Shown piece after piece: positions 6,890-15,950 of a stretch of DNA of 17,410 bases; within the stretch, counting starts at the first letter, position 1; every line of letters begins with the position of its first letter. A model generated the notes under the pieces. The model had not been told where the DNA came from. It made no database searches and saw only the letters and a program-made list of their open reading frames with translations. This DNA is from Saprospiraceae bacterium (GTDB lineage Bacteria; Bacteroidota; Bacteroidia; Chitinophagales; Saprospiraceae). A program made the position numbers and the translations under genes. Location of the stretch: positions 1-17,410 of the forward strand of contig JABDPK010000129.1 of NCBI GenBank assembly GCA_013042795.1, read 5' to 3'.

Positions 6890-8410
6890 TCATGCAGGCA
6901 TATTATCATCTACTCTTAAGGATAGCACACCTGCTATAATCATAGATACACCTCCGACTATCAAAGCATATACCGGTTCATTGTTAAAGAATTTCGATAC
7001 CAGGAATCCAAGGATAGATGCAGCAACAAGTTGTGGAATAACAATAAAAAAGTTAAAAACCCCCATGAAATATCCCATTTTTGATGCCGGGAGAGAACCC
7101 GATAACATGGCATATGGTATGGATAAAATACTGGCCCATGCTATACCCACACCTATCATAGGTAACCACTCAAGGTTCAGTACTGTTGGGTTTTGAATAA
7201 AGAAAATGGATATCAATCCAAGACCACCTGCAAGCAAGGCAAGAAAATGCGTGAATTTTCGGTTTGTTTTCCTGGCCAGCACAGGCAACATAAAAGCGAC
7301 CAGGGCAGCAATGATATTATAATTAGCAAACATTTCACCTACCTGGTTGGCGCCGTTGTTATATGCTTCACTGGTCGTATCCGTGGCATTATAAAGATGT
7401 TCCGTAACTGCAGGCGTCATATAGATCCACATCGAGAATAAGGCAAACCATGAAAAGAATTGTACCCATGCCAGCTGTTTCATAACCTTTGGCATAGATT
7501 GAAAATCATTCATAATGGTCACAAAACCATTATCAGACCTTCCTTTCTTTTGAATCGCTCCTGAAATAATCAAAGCTGAACTACCCAGACCCAGGAGACC
7601 TATGGTAAGGACATATAAATCTTTTTTCAAGTCAAAATGATAAATCAAATAGGTCATGACAAGACTCAAAAGCAATACTGCGAATCCTGCCTTTTGCTGC
7701 GCCTGACCATTGGAAATATACCATTCATCAGCTTTGTTTTCTTTTTTGAATTCATCTCTTTCTGCATCTTCAAACCGGGCCATTTCTTCAGGAGAATATT
7801 CCCTGGACTTAAGGACTGTCCACAGAACTGCCAGGAAGAATACTATTCCACCTATGTAAAATGAAAATTTGACAGAATCAGGGATAACACCCTCAGGAGC
7901 AGTATTGGCAACTCCTAAATAGGTAAGCATCAATGGCAGTTTAGAAGCGACATAAGCACCAATACCGATGAAAAAGCTCTGCATGGCAAAACCGGTTGTT
8001 CTTTGCTCATCAGGGAGATTGTCGCCTACAAAGGCTCTGAACGGTTCCATGGACACATTAATGGATGCGTCCATGATCCATAACATACCTGCCGCAAACC
8101 ATAGAAAGGGAGAATTGGGCATGATGAAAAGGGCTAGAGAAGCCAGGATTGCTCCGAAAAGGAAATAAGGTCTTCTTCTACCAAGTTTAGGATGCCAGGT
8201 TCTGTCACTGAAGTATCCAATGATCGGCTGTACGATAAGTCCGGTCAACGGAGCTGCAACCCATAAAATAGGAATATCATCAATTTCAGCACCCAGCGTT
8301 TGGAATATCCTGCTCACATTGGCATTTTGGAGGGCAAAACCCATCTGGATACCCAGGAAGCCAAAACTCATGTTCCAGACTTGCCAGAAACTTAATCGTG
8401 GTTTTTTCAT
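6890..8410 (-). CDS. SLC45/GPH-type MFS sugar (probably maltose) transporter
   Basis: This 506-residue inner-membrane protein has about 12 hydrophobic segments. It starts with the [18 protein letters not shown] block typical of bacterial SLC45-like transporters. The loop after TM2 carries the [17 protein letters not shown] signature (65-81), the sugar-symporter form of MFS motif A. Family members move sucrose or maltose, usually with protons. The position at the end of an operon with maltose phosphorylase and an amylase makes maltose or short maltodextrins the likely cargo, which is inference from context. The ATG lies 5 bases after the amylase stop, so the two are co-transcribed. The large cytoplasmic loop between TM6 and TM7 (about 203-238) is rich in Glu/Asp/Lys. 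No defects are seen, and the protein is close to full family length. Confidence 0.88.
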   Translation of the reverse strand: MKKPRLSFWQVWNMSFGFLGIQMGFALQNANVSRIFQTLGAEIDDIPILWVAAPLTGLIVQPIIGYFSDRTWHPKLGRRRPYFLFGAILASLALFIMPNSPFLWFAAGMLWIMDASINVSMEPFRAFVGDNLPDEQRTTGFAMQSFFIGIGAYVASKLPLMLTYLGVANTAPEGVIPDSVKFSFYIGGIVFFLAVLWTVLKSREYSPEEMARFEDAERDEFKKENKADEWYISNGQAQQKAGFAVLLLSLVMTYLIYHFDLKKDLYVLTIGLLGLGSSALIISGAIQKKGRSDNGFVTIMNDFQSMPKVMKQLAWVQFFSWFALFSMWIYMTPAVTEHLYNATDTTSEAYNNGANQVGEMFANYNIIAALVAFMLPVLARKTNRKFTHFLALLAGGLGLISIFFIQNPTVLNLEWLPMIGVGIAWASILSIPYAMLSGSLPASKMGYFMGVFNFFIVIPQLVAASILGFLVSKFFNNEPVYALIVGGVSMIIAGVLSLRVDDNMPA

Positions 8411-8415
8411 GTTCG

Positions 8416-9879
8416 TTATTTTGTATAGATGAGATATGACCAGGGATCCATTTTGATCATTCCTTCTTCGTCTGTCAGTAGTTGCTTCCCATTCATTTCA
8501 GAAAATGCTTTGTCATTGAATGAAAACGGGATGGCATGTGCATCTTTTGACAGATTTAAAATTACAATCACCTTATTGTCATCTTTTGCCCTGCTGAACA
8601 CAATCGATTTGTCATCGATATATTCAAACACAGGGTCACTTCCATGTTTTCCATTCCAAAGAGCTTTGTTATCATCCTTCAAGTCAAACAGTCCTTTGTA
8701 AAATTCAGTATAGGCATAATCTTTCCAGTCTATTGGGTCCTTTACAAAGAATTCCAGTCTTTTTCTCAGGGGTTCTTCCTGGCCATTGTATACCAAAGGC
8801 ATGCCCTCAAGCGTGGCTGCCAAAACAGCAAGGGCTTTATGTCCGTCTCCCATTCTTTCAAAAACAGTTCCTGCCCATGTGTTTTCATCATGGTTTGAAG
8901 TAAAATGAATATGGAATCCTTCTTTATATCTTGATTTATCTTTTTCGTACCAATGCTGAATCTCCTTCACCGGTTTTTCTCCCCTTGCAATTTCATTCAT
9001 AAGGTGGTGGAATTCCCAACCATAAGTCGCATGGTAAGTCTTGTTATTCCTGTGAGATTCTACATTTGATTCTGCAAGCAGGAAGATATCATCTTTAACA
9101 TCAGTCAAAGCTGGTGTCAGGCTATCGAAAAAATCCTGTGGTACTCCATGGGCTACATCTACTCGAAATCCATCGATATCATATTCAGTCAACCAGAATT
9201 TCATGGCGTCGATCATGGCCTGTCGCATTTCCTGGTTGTCAAAATTCAAGTCTGCCACATCTGTCCATCCCCACGATTTACCGGTATTATAGTCTATGGG
9301 GTCAATGATATTTCCATCATCATCTTTTGTATACCATTCCGGGTGATCAGTGATCCATGGGTTATCCCATCCGGTATGGTTAGGCACCCAGTCTATAATC
9401 AGGTACATGTCCTGGGCATGGGCTTTTTTAACCAATTCTTTGAATTTGGAAGGATCACCATAGTCCGGGTTAATTTTCAGGTAATCTCCAACTGCATAAG
9501 GGCTTCCAAGATATTTTTTCCTTTCTTCGGGATCATCGATATCTTCCACCATCAGGTCTCCTTTGGCTTTCCTGTTCTTCATACTGATCGGTTGTACAGG
9601 CATCAGCCAGATGATATCCACACCCATACTTTTCAATCTTGGTAACTCATCTATAATGGCCTGGAAGTTGCCTTCCTGGCTAAATTGCCTGGTATTCAGT
9701 TCATAAAGGTTGGCACTGATGGCCCATTCAGGCAGACTGAATTCATTTGTTTCAGAAGTGTTTTGTATTACTTCAGAGGACTGTTCTTGTTTGCAGCTGA
9801 AAACTGTTGCAGTTATCAGGAATGTCAATATAATCGCTCTTAATGTCATAGTTGTATTTATTGTTTTATATAATATCAT
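8416..9879 (-). CDS. GH13 alpha-amylase-family glycosidase, predicted lipoprotein
   Basis: This GH13 enzyme has all four conserved regions: DWVPNHTG (163-170), GFRVDVAHG with nucleophile Asp241, LLAESN with acid/base Glu270, and [10 protein letters not shown] with His330/Asp331. It should hydrolyse alpha-1,4 (possibly alpha-1,6) glucans to maltose and maltodextrins, as an alpha-amylase or neopullulanase-like enzyme. The N-terminus is a lipoprotein signal ending in VFSC (Cys29 in this numbering), so it is exported and lipid-anchored. Whether it sits in the periplasm or on the surface cannot be told. The frame opens at ATG 9877-9879. Starting at the second ATG (9847-9849, [10 protein letters not shown]) gives a more normal 18-residue signal before the Cys and is equally or more likely. 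The gene lies 18 bases after maltose phosphorylase and 5 bases before the transporter, within one operon, so it makes the sugar the other products import and split. Confidence 0.92.
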   Translation of the reverse strand: MILYKTINTTMTLRAIILTFLITATVFSCKQEQSSEVIQNTSETNEFSLPEWAISANLYELNTRQFSQEGNFQAIIDELPRLKSMGVDIIWLMPVQPISMKNRKAKGDLMVEDIDDPEERKKYLGSPYAVGDYLKINPDYGDPSKFKELVKKAHAQDMYLIIDWVPNHTGWDNPWITDHPEWYTKDDDGNIIDPIDYNTGKSWGWTDVADLNFDNQEMRQAMIDAMKFWLTEYDIDGFRVDVAHGVPQDFFDSLTPALTDVKDDIFLLAESNVESHRNNKTYHATYGWEFHHLMNEIARGEKPVKEIQHWYEKDKSRYKEGFHIHFTSNHDENTWAGTVFERMGDGHKALAVLAATLEGMPLVYNGQEEPLRKRLEFFVKDPIDWKDYAYTEFYKGLFDLKDDNKALWNGKHGSDPVFEYIDDKSIVFSRAKDDNKVIVILNLSKDAHAIPFSFNDKAFSEMNGKQLLTDEEGMIKMDPWSYLIYTK

Positions 9880-9897
9880 TTTCCCGGTAGTGGACTG

Positions 9898-12177
9898 TTA
9901 TGAAAAATCGATTTCCCGGCCATTGATAAAGACAGAATCAAGTTCTCCGGTTTCTTTTGAAATTGTCGTACCAGCTTTGGTCATATGCACATTTAATCTG
10001 CTGTTCCTGAACATGATTTTAAAATGACAGGCTTCCCACTGATCAGGTAGACTGGGATGAAAATGTAGTTGATTATCCTTGATTCTCATACCTCCGAATC
10101 CTTTGATTACTGACATCCAGGTTCCAGCCATACTTGTAATATGCAGCCCGTCTTCAGTATCATTATTGTAATCTTCAAGGTCTAGCCTGGCAGTTCTCAG
10201 GTACATTTCATAAGCTTTTTCTTTCTTGCCCAATTTACAGGCGAGAATGGCATGTACGCATGGAGAAAGAGATGACTCATGAACAGTCCTTGGTTCATAA
10301 AAATCAAAATTATTCATGTGCTCCGCTTCGGTAAAATCATCCTCGAAGAAATACATACCCTGGAGTACATCTGCTTGTTTGATAAAGACCGATCGTAATA
10401 TCCTGTCCCAGGACCAATTCTGGTTTATTGGTTTGTCTGCCTGGTCAAGATCTTCTGCAGTCAGCAATTCTTTGTCAAGAAAACCATCTTGCTGGAGGAA
10501 TATCTTCAGTGTATTGTCGTAGGGCAAATAGATATTCTCTGCAATATCTTTCCATTTTTCAATTTCGGATAAGGAAAGATTCAAGCGGTTCAAAAGCTCG
10601 TTATTGAAATCATTGTTTTCATTACGTGTAAGTTCCAGGCATTCCCTTGTATAGTTGAGGCACCACCTGGCGATATAGTTTGTATACCAGTTGTTATTTA
10701 CATTGTTTTCATATTCATTGGGTCCGGTCACACCCAGGATAACATATTGCTTTTTATCAGAAGACCAATTGACGCGCTGTGCCCAGAATCGGGCAATCCC
10801 GATAAGAACATCAAGGCCGCCATCATACAGGTACTCATGATCATTGTTATACCGTATAAAATCATAAATAGCATAGGCGATAGCCCCATTCCTGTGGATT
10901 TCTTCAAAAGTAATTTCCCATTCATTGTGGCATTCTTCACCATTCATAGTCACCATGGGATAAAGGGCTGCACCATTTATAAAACCCAGTTTCTCTGCAT
11001 TTTCGATCGCCTTGTCAAGTTGGTTATACCTGTATTTTAACAACTGTCTTCCTACTTGAGGTGCAGCAGTACTTTGATAGAAGGGAAGACAATAAGCCTC
11101 TGTATCCCAGTAAGTACTTCCACCGTATTTCTCCCCGGTAAACCCTTTGGGTCCGATGTTCAACCTGGAGTCCTTTCCTGTATACGTTTGCTTGAGGTGA
11201 AAGATATTGAAACGGATACCCTGTTGGGCCGATACATCACCGTCAATTTTTATATCACTTTCACGCCATATATCCGCCCATGCAGATGTATGATTGTTTC
11301 TGAGCGCATTGTATCCTGCGGTTTGAATTTGATCTGTCTTTTCTTTACAGATGGCATTGATGTCTTCTTCTTTATGATATAGAGAAGACCCGAAGGAAAC
11401 ATATTTGTGAATAATACAAGTATCTCCCGGGTTAAGTGATACTGCATAATTACTGGAAGCAAATTTATCTCTGTCCGTATTTTTAATGACCTCTTGAGGT
11501 TTGTCATTAAGCTTAACAGTCGTCTGAAGTCCAAGGCCAAGATTAAATTTAGTTTTAAGTGTTTCTGCGTGTACGAAACAATAAGAATTATCAGCCAGCC
11601 GAGATTTACCAACCCAGAATTTTTCATCATAATTGGAATCCTGATTCATGACATCAAAATCAAGGAATGACGAAATTGACACTGTCCCTTTGAAATCAAT
11701 ACTCTTAATTTCATATTTCAGACATGCAGTTTCATCATCATGCATGCTGGTAAATCGTTCAGCTTTAACTTGGATCTTTTTGCCGCTTTCAAGTTCTGTT
11801 TTAAAACTTCTTTCAAGCAAGCCATTCTGCATGTCGAGCACTCTTTCGAAATCAAGTATTTTTGTTTTGTGGAGATCAAGTTCTTCTTCGTTAAACTTGA
11901 TTTGCAAGCCAATCCAATTGCATGCATTCAATACCTTGGCAAAGTATTCAGGGTATCCGTTTTTCCACCATCCGACTTTGGTTTTATCCGGATAGTAGAT
12001 GCCGGCGTTATAGCTCCCCTGCAATGTTTTACCAGTATAGCTTTCCTCGAAGTTTCCTCTCAATCCTGTCTTTCCATTTCCTACCGAGAATAAAGATTCG
12101 GAGATTTCACTGTATTCAGGATGAAAGCCATTTTCTATTATTTTCCATTCGTGTTTTACAATGTAGTCTTTAACCAT
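9898..12177 (-). CDS. mapA: Maltose phosphorylase (GH65)
   Basis: This 759-residue cytoplasmic enzyme has the full length of GH65 phosphorylases. It converts maltose and phosphate into glucose and beta-glucose 1-phosphate. The N-terminal beta-sandwich (about 1-270) leads by a linker into the (alpha/alpha)6 barrel. Diagnostic blocks are EKYGGSTYWDTEAYCLPFY (349-367), MNGEECHNEWEITFEEIHRNG (411-431) and GVTGPNEYENNVNNNWYTN (482-500), with catalytic acid Glu488. The HNEWEITFEEIHRNG block matches maltose-specific enzymes better than trehalose or kojibiose phosphorylases, and the adjacent amylase and beta-phosphoglucomutase fit this. The ATG is two bases after the pgmB stop, so the pair is translationally linked. 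The product is the beta anomer, which is why the neighbouring mutase is of the beta type. No missing catalytic residue is seen. Confidence 0.93.
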   Translation of the reverse strand: MVKDYIVKHEWKIIENGFHPEYSEISESLFSVGNGKTGLRGNFEESYTGKTLQGSYNAGIYYPDKTKVGWWKNGYPEYFAKVLNACNWIGLQIKFNEEELDLHKTKILDFERVLDMQNGLLERSFKTELESGKKIQVKAERFTSMHDDETACLKYEIKSIDFKGTVSISSFLDFDVMNQDSNYDEKFWVGKSRLADNSYCFVHAETLKTKFNLGLGLQTTVKLNDKPQEVIKNTDRDKFASSNYAVSLNPGDTCIIHKYVSFGSSLYHKEEDINAICKEKTDQIQTAGYNALRNNHTSAWADIWRESDIKIDGDVSAQQGIRFNIFHLKQTYTGKDSRLNIGPKGFTGEKYGGSTYWDTEAYCLPFYQSTAAPQVGRQLLKYRYNQLDKAIENAEKLGFINGAALYPMVTMNGEECHNEWEITFEEIHRNGAIAYAIYDFIRYNNDHEYLYDGGLDVLIGIARFWAQRVNWSSDKKQYVILGVTGPNEYENNVNNNWYTNYIARWCLNYTRECLELTRNENNDFNNELLNRLNLSLSEIEKWKDIAENIYLPYDNTLKIFLQQDGFLDKELLTAEDLDQADKPINQNWSWDRILRSVFIKQADVLQGMYFFEDDFTEAEHMNNFDFYEPRTVHESSLSPCVHAILACKLGKKEKAYEMYLRTARLDLEDYNNDTEDGLHITSMAGTWMSVIKGFGGMRIKDNQLHFHPSLPDQWEACHFKIMFRNSRLNVHMTKAGTTISKETGELDSVFINGREIDFS

Positions 12178-12179
12178 AA

Positions 12180-12851
12180 TCAGTCCGATGGATTATTTTC
12201 ATTTAAAACCCCGGTTAATATATCTTCAAGATTCAGATTATTAAACCCGGGAATAACAAAATCAGCATTTGGGAGATTGGATTCAAGCCCAACACCAACC
12301 GAGTAAAATCCGCCTGAATTGGCAGCTTCAATGCCTTTGTAACTGTCTTCAAAAACGATACAGTTTTCAGGTTTTACATCAAGAGATTTGGCTGCTGTTA
12401 AAAAAACTTCTGGATCGGGTTTTGTTTTGCTCACCATATTTCCGTCAACTATGATTTTAAAATATTGATCGAGATGAACTTTGTCGATGATCGTCAATGC
12501 ATTTTTACTTGCAGATCCAACAGCCATCCCTATGTTGTTCTTTTTAAGTTCATCGAGAAAATCATTGACCCCGGGTAAGGTTTCATGCTCATCCATATGG
12601 TTTATACTGTCCAGGTACCATTCGTTCTTTAGTCTGGCAAACTCTACTTTTTCTTCAAGGCTTGCCTGGTACCCTCCATTTTCCAGGATGATTTCCAGAG
12701 AATCCATTCTGCTGATACCTTTTAATTGTTCTTCAATCTCATCTTCTATGGTAAAATGGAGTTCACTGGCAAGTTTCCTCCAGGATAGAAAGTGGTACCT
12801 GGCTGTGTCCACCAGGACACCATCAAGGTCAAAAATGCATGCATTAATCAT
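12180..12851 (-). CDS. pgmB: Beta-phosphoglucomutase (HAD family)
   Basis: This 223-residue cytoplasmic HAD enzyme turns beta-glucose 1-phosphate into glucose 6-phosphate, finishing the maltose phosphorylase route. The motifs match beta-PGM closely. DLDGVLVDT gives the phosphorylated nucleophile Asp8 and acid/base Asp10. His20, KGISRMDSL (Lys45, Arg49) in the cap domain and VGSASKN (Ser114) follow. SKTKPDPEVF gives Lys144, and FEDSYKGIEAA gives Mg-binding Glu168 and Asp169. The cap is of the small helical type seen in beta-PGM rather than in phosphoglycolate phosphatase. The ATG overlaps the stop of the upstream 445-residue gene by one base (TAATG), and its own stop lies two bases before maltose phosphorylase, so it is tightly coupled on both sides. 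Confidence 0.94.
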   Translation of the reverse strand: MINACIFDLDGVLVDTARYHFLSWRKLASELHFTIEDEIEEQLKGISRMDSLEIILENGGYQASLEEKVEFARLKNEWYLDSINHMDEHETLPGVNDFLDELKKNNIGMAVGSASKNALTIIDKVHLDQYFKIIVDGNMVSKTKPDPEVFLTAAKSLDVKPENCIVFEDSYKGIEAANSGGFYSVGVGLESNLPNADFVIPGFNNLNLEDILTGVLNENNPSD

Positions 12852-14188
12852 TATTCAATAAGCGATTTAATTGATTTTCGATGTGAAAACTGTCTGTATA
12901 ATTTTTCGTGAATATAGTCTCTAATTGCCGGTTGGGAAAGACGAACGAGTCTCTGATTGAGTTTTTCAATAAAATGCCTGGATTTCATACCCAGGTGTTG
13001 TTGGATAAAACGTTCCGTAATTATGTAGAATAGATCCCGTAGCTCTGTTTTATATCCCTCATTTATTAGTAACCTGTCGAATACAAATACCCAATCCAGG
13101 TCATTCTCTTCTCTTAAAAGATTAATCAGGCCATTGTAGTTTCCTGAAGCAGCATAAATCTTGCTTTGCATTCCAAATTGAAGACTATCTGCAAATTTTT
13201 TAATGTTTTTGAATTCCTTTCTGTAAAAGGCATTGGTTATTTTATCCAATAGCTCTCTAAGTTCAATAATAGGTACATCATTAATATCAAGATGATTTAA
13301 TGTAACGGCCAACTCCGAAAATTGTCCTCGTTCATTAAAAAGTAAAGCCTTGAGTATCGTTGTGTTGTAGTTGAATTCAAGTTTTTCATTTTCAAGGTAG
13401 AATTCAACATGTTCATCCATCCTGTTCTCTATCATCAGTTTAAGACACCTGTAAACATTTTGATGATTGTATTTTCTCAATATGTCAATCGCAAGGGAAT
13501 CAATAGGATATGCTAAATGAAGCATACTGGCCAGGATGCTTACTTTTTCTTCGGATGCCTCATATTTTTTCGAAAGCGATTCTAAAACTTCTGATTTATC
13601 AGATTCTGTCAGGCAGTTATGATCATCCAGAATTGTTACCAGGTTAAACTCCCGGGGAATATAATAAGAGACCAGGATGCTTTCTTTGAGTTTTTGTTCT
13701 GCTTTCTGCCTGAAAACAGGCGCAAGATCCTGTTCAAGTATTGTTGATAAACCATAGAGAAACTGGATTCTGCAATTTTCAATGGCTTTGTTTTTCAACA
13801 TGAACCTGTTCTGTAGGTAAAATATTTTGATCAGGGAATGATAAGCCAGGTGAAAAGATTCGATATAGTCCTCAGTACTAAGGCAATCTTCCATTTGCTG
13901 AACGAAATCCTTGAAAATTATGGATAGCGTTTTGGCGAGACTGACACTGATTTTCTGATTTTTAGAATTTTTTGGTTTGATCAGTTCATCCAGCAGTCTT
14001 TTGTATTTAAGACCATCATCACCTAGATTCATCTTAGAAATGAAATGGGATTTGAATATCCATTCAAACATCTTGTCATTCCTTGCATAATTAAGAATAA
14101 AGGATTTTAGTTCAACAAGGTTGAGGCCATTGATGATATCTTTCATCTGCAATTTTGATAGACGCTTATATTCTTCCTCCTCTTTCAT
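12851..14188 (-). CDS. Unidentified all-helical protein, first gene of the maltose operon
   Basis: I do not recognise this 445-residue protein. It has no signal peptide or membrane segment and is rich in Leu, Lys, Glu and Ile in a pattern of successive amphipathic helices, suggesting a helical-repeat (TPR/HEAT-like) soluble protein. The last 53 residues (393-445: QHLGMKSRHFIEKL, a further helix, then FSHRKSIKSLIE) recall the helical C-terminal region of bacterial SWIM-zinc-finger proteins, but I see no CxC...CxH SWIM motif. That resemblance is tentative. The ATG at 14186-14188 follows a 133-base divergent gap. The gene's TAA overlaps the pgmB ATG by one base, so it is translated with the maltose genes. 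A regulatory or scaffold role in maltose metabolism is possible, but position is the only evidence. It could equally be a housekeeping gene onto which the sugar genes were appended. Confidence 0.75.
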   Translation of the reverse strand: MKEEEEYKRLSKLQMKDIINGLNLVELKSFILNYARNDKMFEWIFKSHFISKMNLGDDGLKYKRLLDELIKPKNSKNQKISVSLAKTLSIIFKDFVQQMEDCLSTEDYIESFHLAYHSLIKIFYLQNRFMLKNKAIENCRIQFLYGLSTILEQDLAPVFRQKAEQKLKESILVSYYIPREFNLVTILDDHNCLTESDKSEVLESLSKKYEASEEKVSILASMLHLAYPIDSLAIDILRKYNHQNVYRCLKLMIENRMDEHVEFYLENEKLEFNYNTTILKALLFNERGQFSELAVTLNHLDINDVPIIELRELLDKITNAFYRKEFKNIKKFADSLQFGMQSKIYAASGNYNGLINLLREENDLDWVFVFDRLLINEGYKTELRDLFYIITERFIQQHLGMKSRHFIEKLNQRLVRLSQPAIRDYIHEKLYRQFSHRKSIKSLIE

Positions 14189-14212
14189 GTTTACTTCATT
14201 CTAAATCACATA

Positions 14213-14220
14213 TACATTTG
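14213..14220 (+). promoter_or_regulatory. Possible -7 element of the sixA-like/lipoprotein transcript
   Basis: TACATTTG exactly fits the TAnnTTTG -7 element of Bacteroidota housekeeping promoters. It lies 101 bases upstream of the sixA-like ATG and points towards it. I find no clear TTG/TTTG -33 element at the usual spacing, which lowers confidence. The same divergent gap (14189-14321) must also hold the promoter of the maltose operon on the other strand. The nearest match there is TATCTTTA, one base off. Confidence 0.3.
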
Positions 14221-14321
14221 AGAATTGACAATTTAATTCAATAAAACCTCTAAAGATAAATACAATTTATTTATTCGTTTAAATCCTTAACTTGTCTGTT
14301 CAATCATTGAATTTTTCATAT

Positions 14322-14813
14322 ATGAAGCAATTGTTATTGGTACGGCATGCTAAATCTTCCTGGTCAGATCCAGGTTTAAGAGATATAGAACGTCCGCTTA
14401 ACAAGAGAGGATTGAGAGACGCTCCAAAAATGGCTGGACATTTACACAGTCTTAAGATCATACCTGATACATTGATTACCAGTCCTGCATTAAGAACACG
14501 AATGACAGCAGGATATTTTGCCGAAACCTTCGATATTGAAACCGCTCAGGTCGATATTCGCCAGGATCTGTATTTTGGTTCAGAATTTGACTGGTTGCAT
14601 ATAATCAATACACTTGATGAAACAATACGATGTCCGGCCTTCTTCAGTCATAATCCAACGATTACTCATTTTACCAATCAATTTGCAAGGAATTACATTG
14701 ATAATGTGCCTACATGTGGTGTAATTCACCTGCAGTCAGAAGCTGATACCTGGGAAGCATTGCATTTTGACAATACGAGAATGCTGAATTACTATTTCCC
14801 TAAACTCATATGA
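14322..14813 (+). CDS. SixA-like histidine phosphatase (phosphoglycerate-mutase superfamily)
   Basis: This short cytoplasmic histidine phosphatase has 163 residues from the ATG at 14322. The opening LLLVRHAKSSW contains the catalytic His9 and phosphate-binding Arg8. SPALRTRMTA gives Arg58/Arg60, and FFSHNPTITHF gives the second active-site His110. The length and the RHAKSSW form match SixA-type phosphohistidine phosphatases, which remove phosphate from phospho-His in phosphorelay proteins. Actual substrates in this group vary. The frame can be read from a TTG at 14292, but the ten extra residues precede the usual first beta-strand, so the ATG is preferred. Its TGA overlaps the ATG of the following lipoprotein gene by four bases (ATGA). 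A two-component system follows, but SixA acting on it is speculation. Confidence 0.88.
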   Translation: MKQLLLVRHAKSSWSDPGLRDIERPLNKRGLRDAPKMAGHLHSLKIIPDTLITSPALRTRMTAGYFAETFDIETAQVDIRQDLYFGSEFDWLHIINTLDETIRCPAFFSHNPTITHFTNQFARNYIDNVPTCGVIHLQSEADTWEALHFDNTRMLNYYFPKLI

Positions 14814-15160
14814 TCCGTTCCATGCGATTGCTTTCCTTCATATTCCTGTTAATCTTGATGTTATCATGTAACATGAATAGAGATAATAGTGTCACGAATT
14901 ATGAAGATCACAGGATTGCAATGGTGATTGCTGATCTTTATCTCACCGGGCAGATACTTGAAGATGTTCCGGACAGTATACGTGACAGCCTAAGAATTGT
15001 CTACAGGGAACAGTTGTCAACAATCCACAAGGTAGATATGGATTTAATGGAGCAGGATATAGAAATAGTGCAGGGAAAGCCTTCGAGGTATGTATCTGTT
15101 CATAAAATAGTCAGAGATTCAATAGCGGCTTATGAAGCCAGGTATAAACTCCGGAAATAA
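14810..15160 (+). CDS. Small lipoprotein, DUF4296-like
   Basis: This 116-residue protein has a lipoprotein signal ending in LMLSC (Cys20), so it is exported and lipid-anchored. The mature part is polar and helical. YEDHRIAMVIADLYLTGQILEDV is the helix that resembles the conserved start of DUF4296, a family of small Bacteroidota lipoproteins without a known function. The expected C-terminal helix with Tyr/Arg follows. The family call is from pattern memory and is moderate. The ATG overlaps the stop of the sixA-like gene (ATGA), indicating coupled translation. An alternative start four codons later (MRLLSFIFLL) gives an equally good signal. The gap to the response regulator (15161-15258) contains a weak hairpin and AT-rich DNA, so a new transcript may start there. 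Confidence 0.7.
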   Translation: MIRSMRLLSFIFLLILMLSCNMNRDNSVTNYEDHRIAMVIADLYLTGQILEDVPDSIRDSLRIVYREQLSTIHKVDMDLMEQDIEIVQGKPSRYVSVHKIVRDSIAAYEARYKLRK

Positions 15161-15258
15161 TGATAATACACAGCTATTATTTCTTAACACAAAGATAACC
15201 TGTGTCAATGTCGGTTGAGTTTCCTTTTATTTTTATTTGTAGATCGTAATTTTAAACT

Positions 15259-15945
15259 ATGGATAAAGGGGGGAGAATATTAATTGTAGAAGATGAGAAA
15301 GATATCGTAGAATTTCTTGAATACAACCTTAGGAAAGAAGGTTATGAAATTGAGGTAGCTTACGATGGCCTGGAAGGATTCAAAAAAGCTGTGAAATTTA
15401 ACCCTCACCTCATTCTACTTGATATTATGATGCCAGAAATGGATGGCATCGAACTTTGCGAAAAAATACGCAAGGAGAAACAATTCAACGATACCCTTAT
15501 TGCATTCCTGACAGCCAGGTCCGAATCTTTTACTCAGATCACTGCGCTCGACATTGGAGGTGATGACTTTATATCCAAGCCGATCAAACCGAATCTTCTT
15601 TTAAGCAGGATCAAGGCATTATTGAGAAGACATCCGGAGCTAAAGAAGAATGGTAAATCCCATATTTACATCTTCGACGATCTCAAAATAAATACCGAGT
15701 CATATACGGTCAAGAAAAGCGGTAAAAAGATTAAACTTGCAAAAAAGGAATTCGAACTCCTTGCATTATTGATATCAAAACCGGGAAAGGTTTTCAAGCG
15801 TGAAGAAATCCTTTTAAAGGTATGGGGTAATGATGTCATTGTGGGTGACAGAACCATTGATGTTCATATCAGAAAACTCCGGGAAAAGCTCGGAAGTCAC
15901 TATATTCAAACAATGAAAGGTGTTGGATATAAATTTGACTTTTAA
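15259..15945 (+). CDS. OmpR/PhoB-type response regulator
   Basis: This 228-residue cytoplasmic transcription regulator has an intact receiver domain. The acidic pair Glu11/Asp12, phospho-acceptor Asp55 (LILLDIMMPEMDG), Thr85 and Lys107 (SKPIKP) are all present. Residues about 138-228 form an OmpR-type winged helix, with LAKKEFELLALLISKPGKVF, the recognition region DRTIDVHIRKLREKL and the wing ending GVGYKFDF. It should be phosphorylated by the histidine kinase that starts five bases downstream and then bind direct repeats upstream of target genes. The receiver and output sequence are PhoB/PhoP-like, but no phosphate-transport genes are nearby, so I give no symbol. No operator repeat is obvious in its own upstream gap. 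Confidence 0.93.
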   Translation: MDKGGRILIVEDEKDIVEFLEYNLRKEGYEIEVAYDGLEGFKKAVKFNPHLILLDIMMPEMDGIELCEKIRKEKQFNDTLIAFLTARSESFTQITALDIGGDDFISKPIKPNLLLSRIKALLRRHPELKKNGKSHIYIFDDLKINTESYTVKKSGKKIKLAKKEFELLALLISKPGKVFKREEILLKVWGNDVIVGDRTIDVHIRKLREKLGSHYIQTMKGVGYKFDF

Positions 15946-15950
15946 ACAGT

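Noticed and set aside
9148..9645. 165-residue open frame on the + strand opposite the amylase gene
   Set aside because: It is the antisense shadow of a clear GH13 enzyme, with no recognisable domain, start context or codon pattern of its own.
12293..12307. The 15-base stretch CACCAACCGAGTAAA, also present near 17386-17400
   Set aside because: Both copies encode the same short YSVG peptide in unrelated proteins, so this looks like coincidence and not a mobile or regulatory repeat.
14292..14321. TTG start ten codons upstream in the sixA-like gene
   Set aside because: The RHAKSSW active-site strand normally begins within a few residues of the start, and an ATG sits exactly there at 14322.
15187..15209. 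Inverted repeat ACACA...TGTGT before the response regulator gene
   Set aside because: The stem has only five base pairs and no T run, too weak to call a terminator or operator.
15215..15239. Promoter-like TTG...TTTATTTG upstream of the response regulator
   Set aside because: The -7 element has a mismatch and the spacer (14 bases) is too short for the Bacteroidota consensus.
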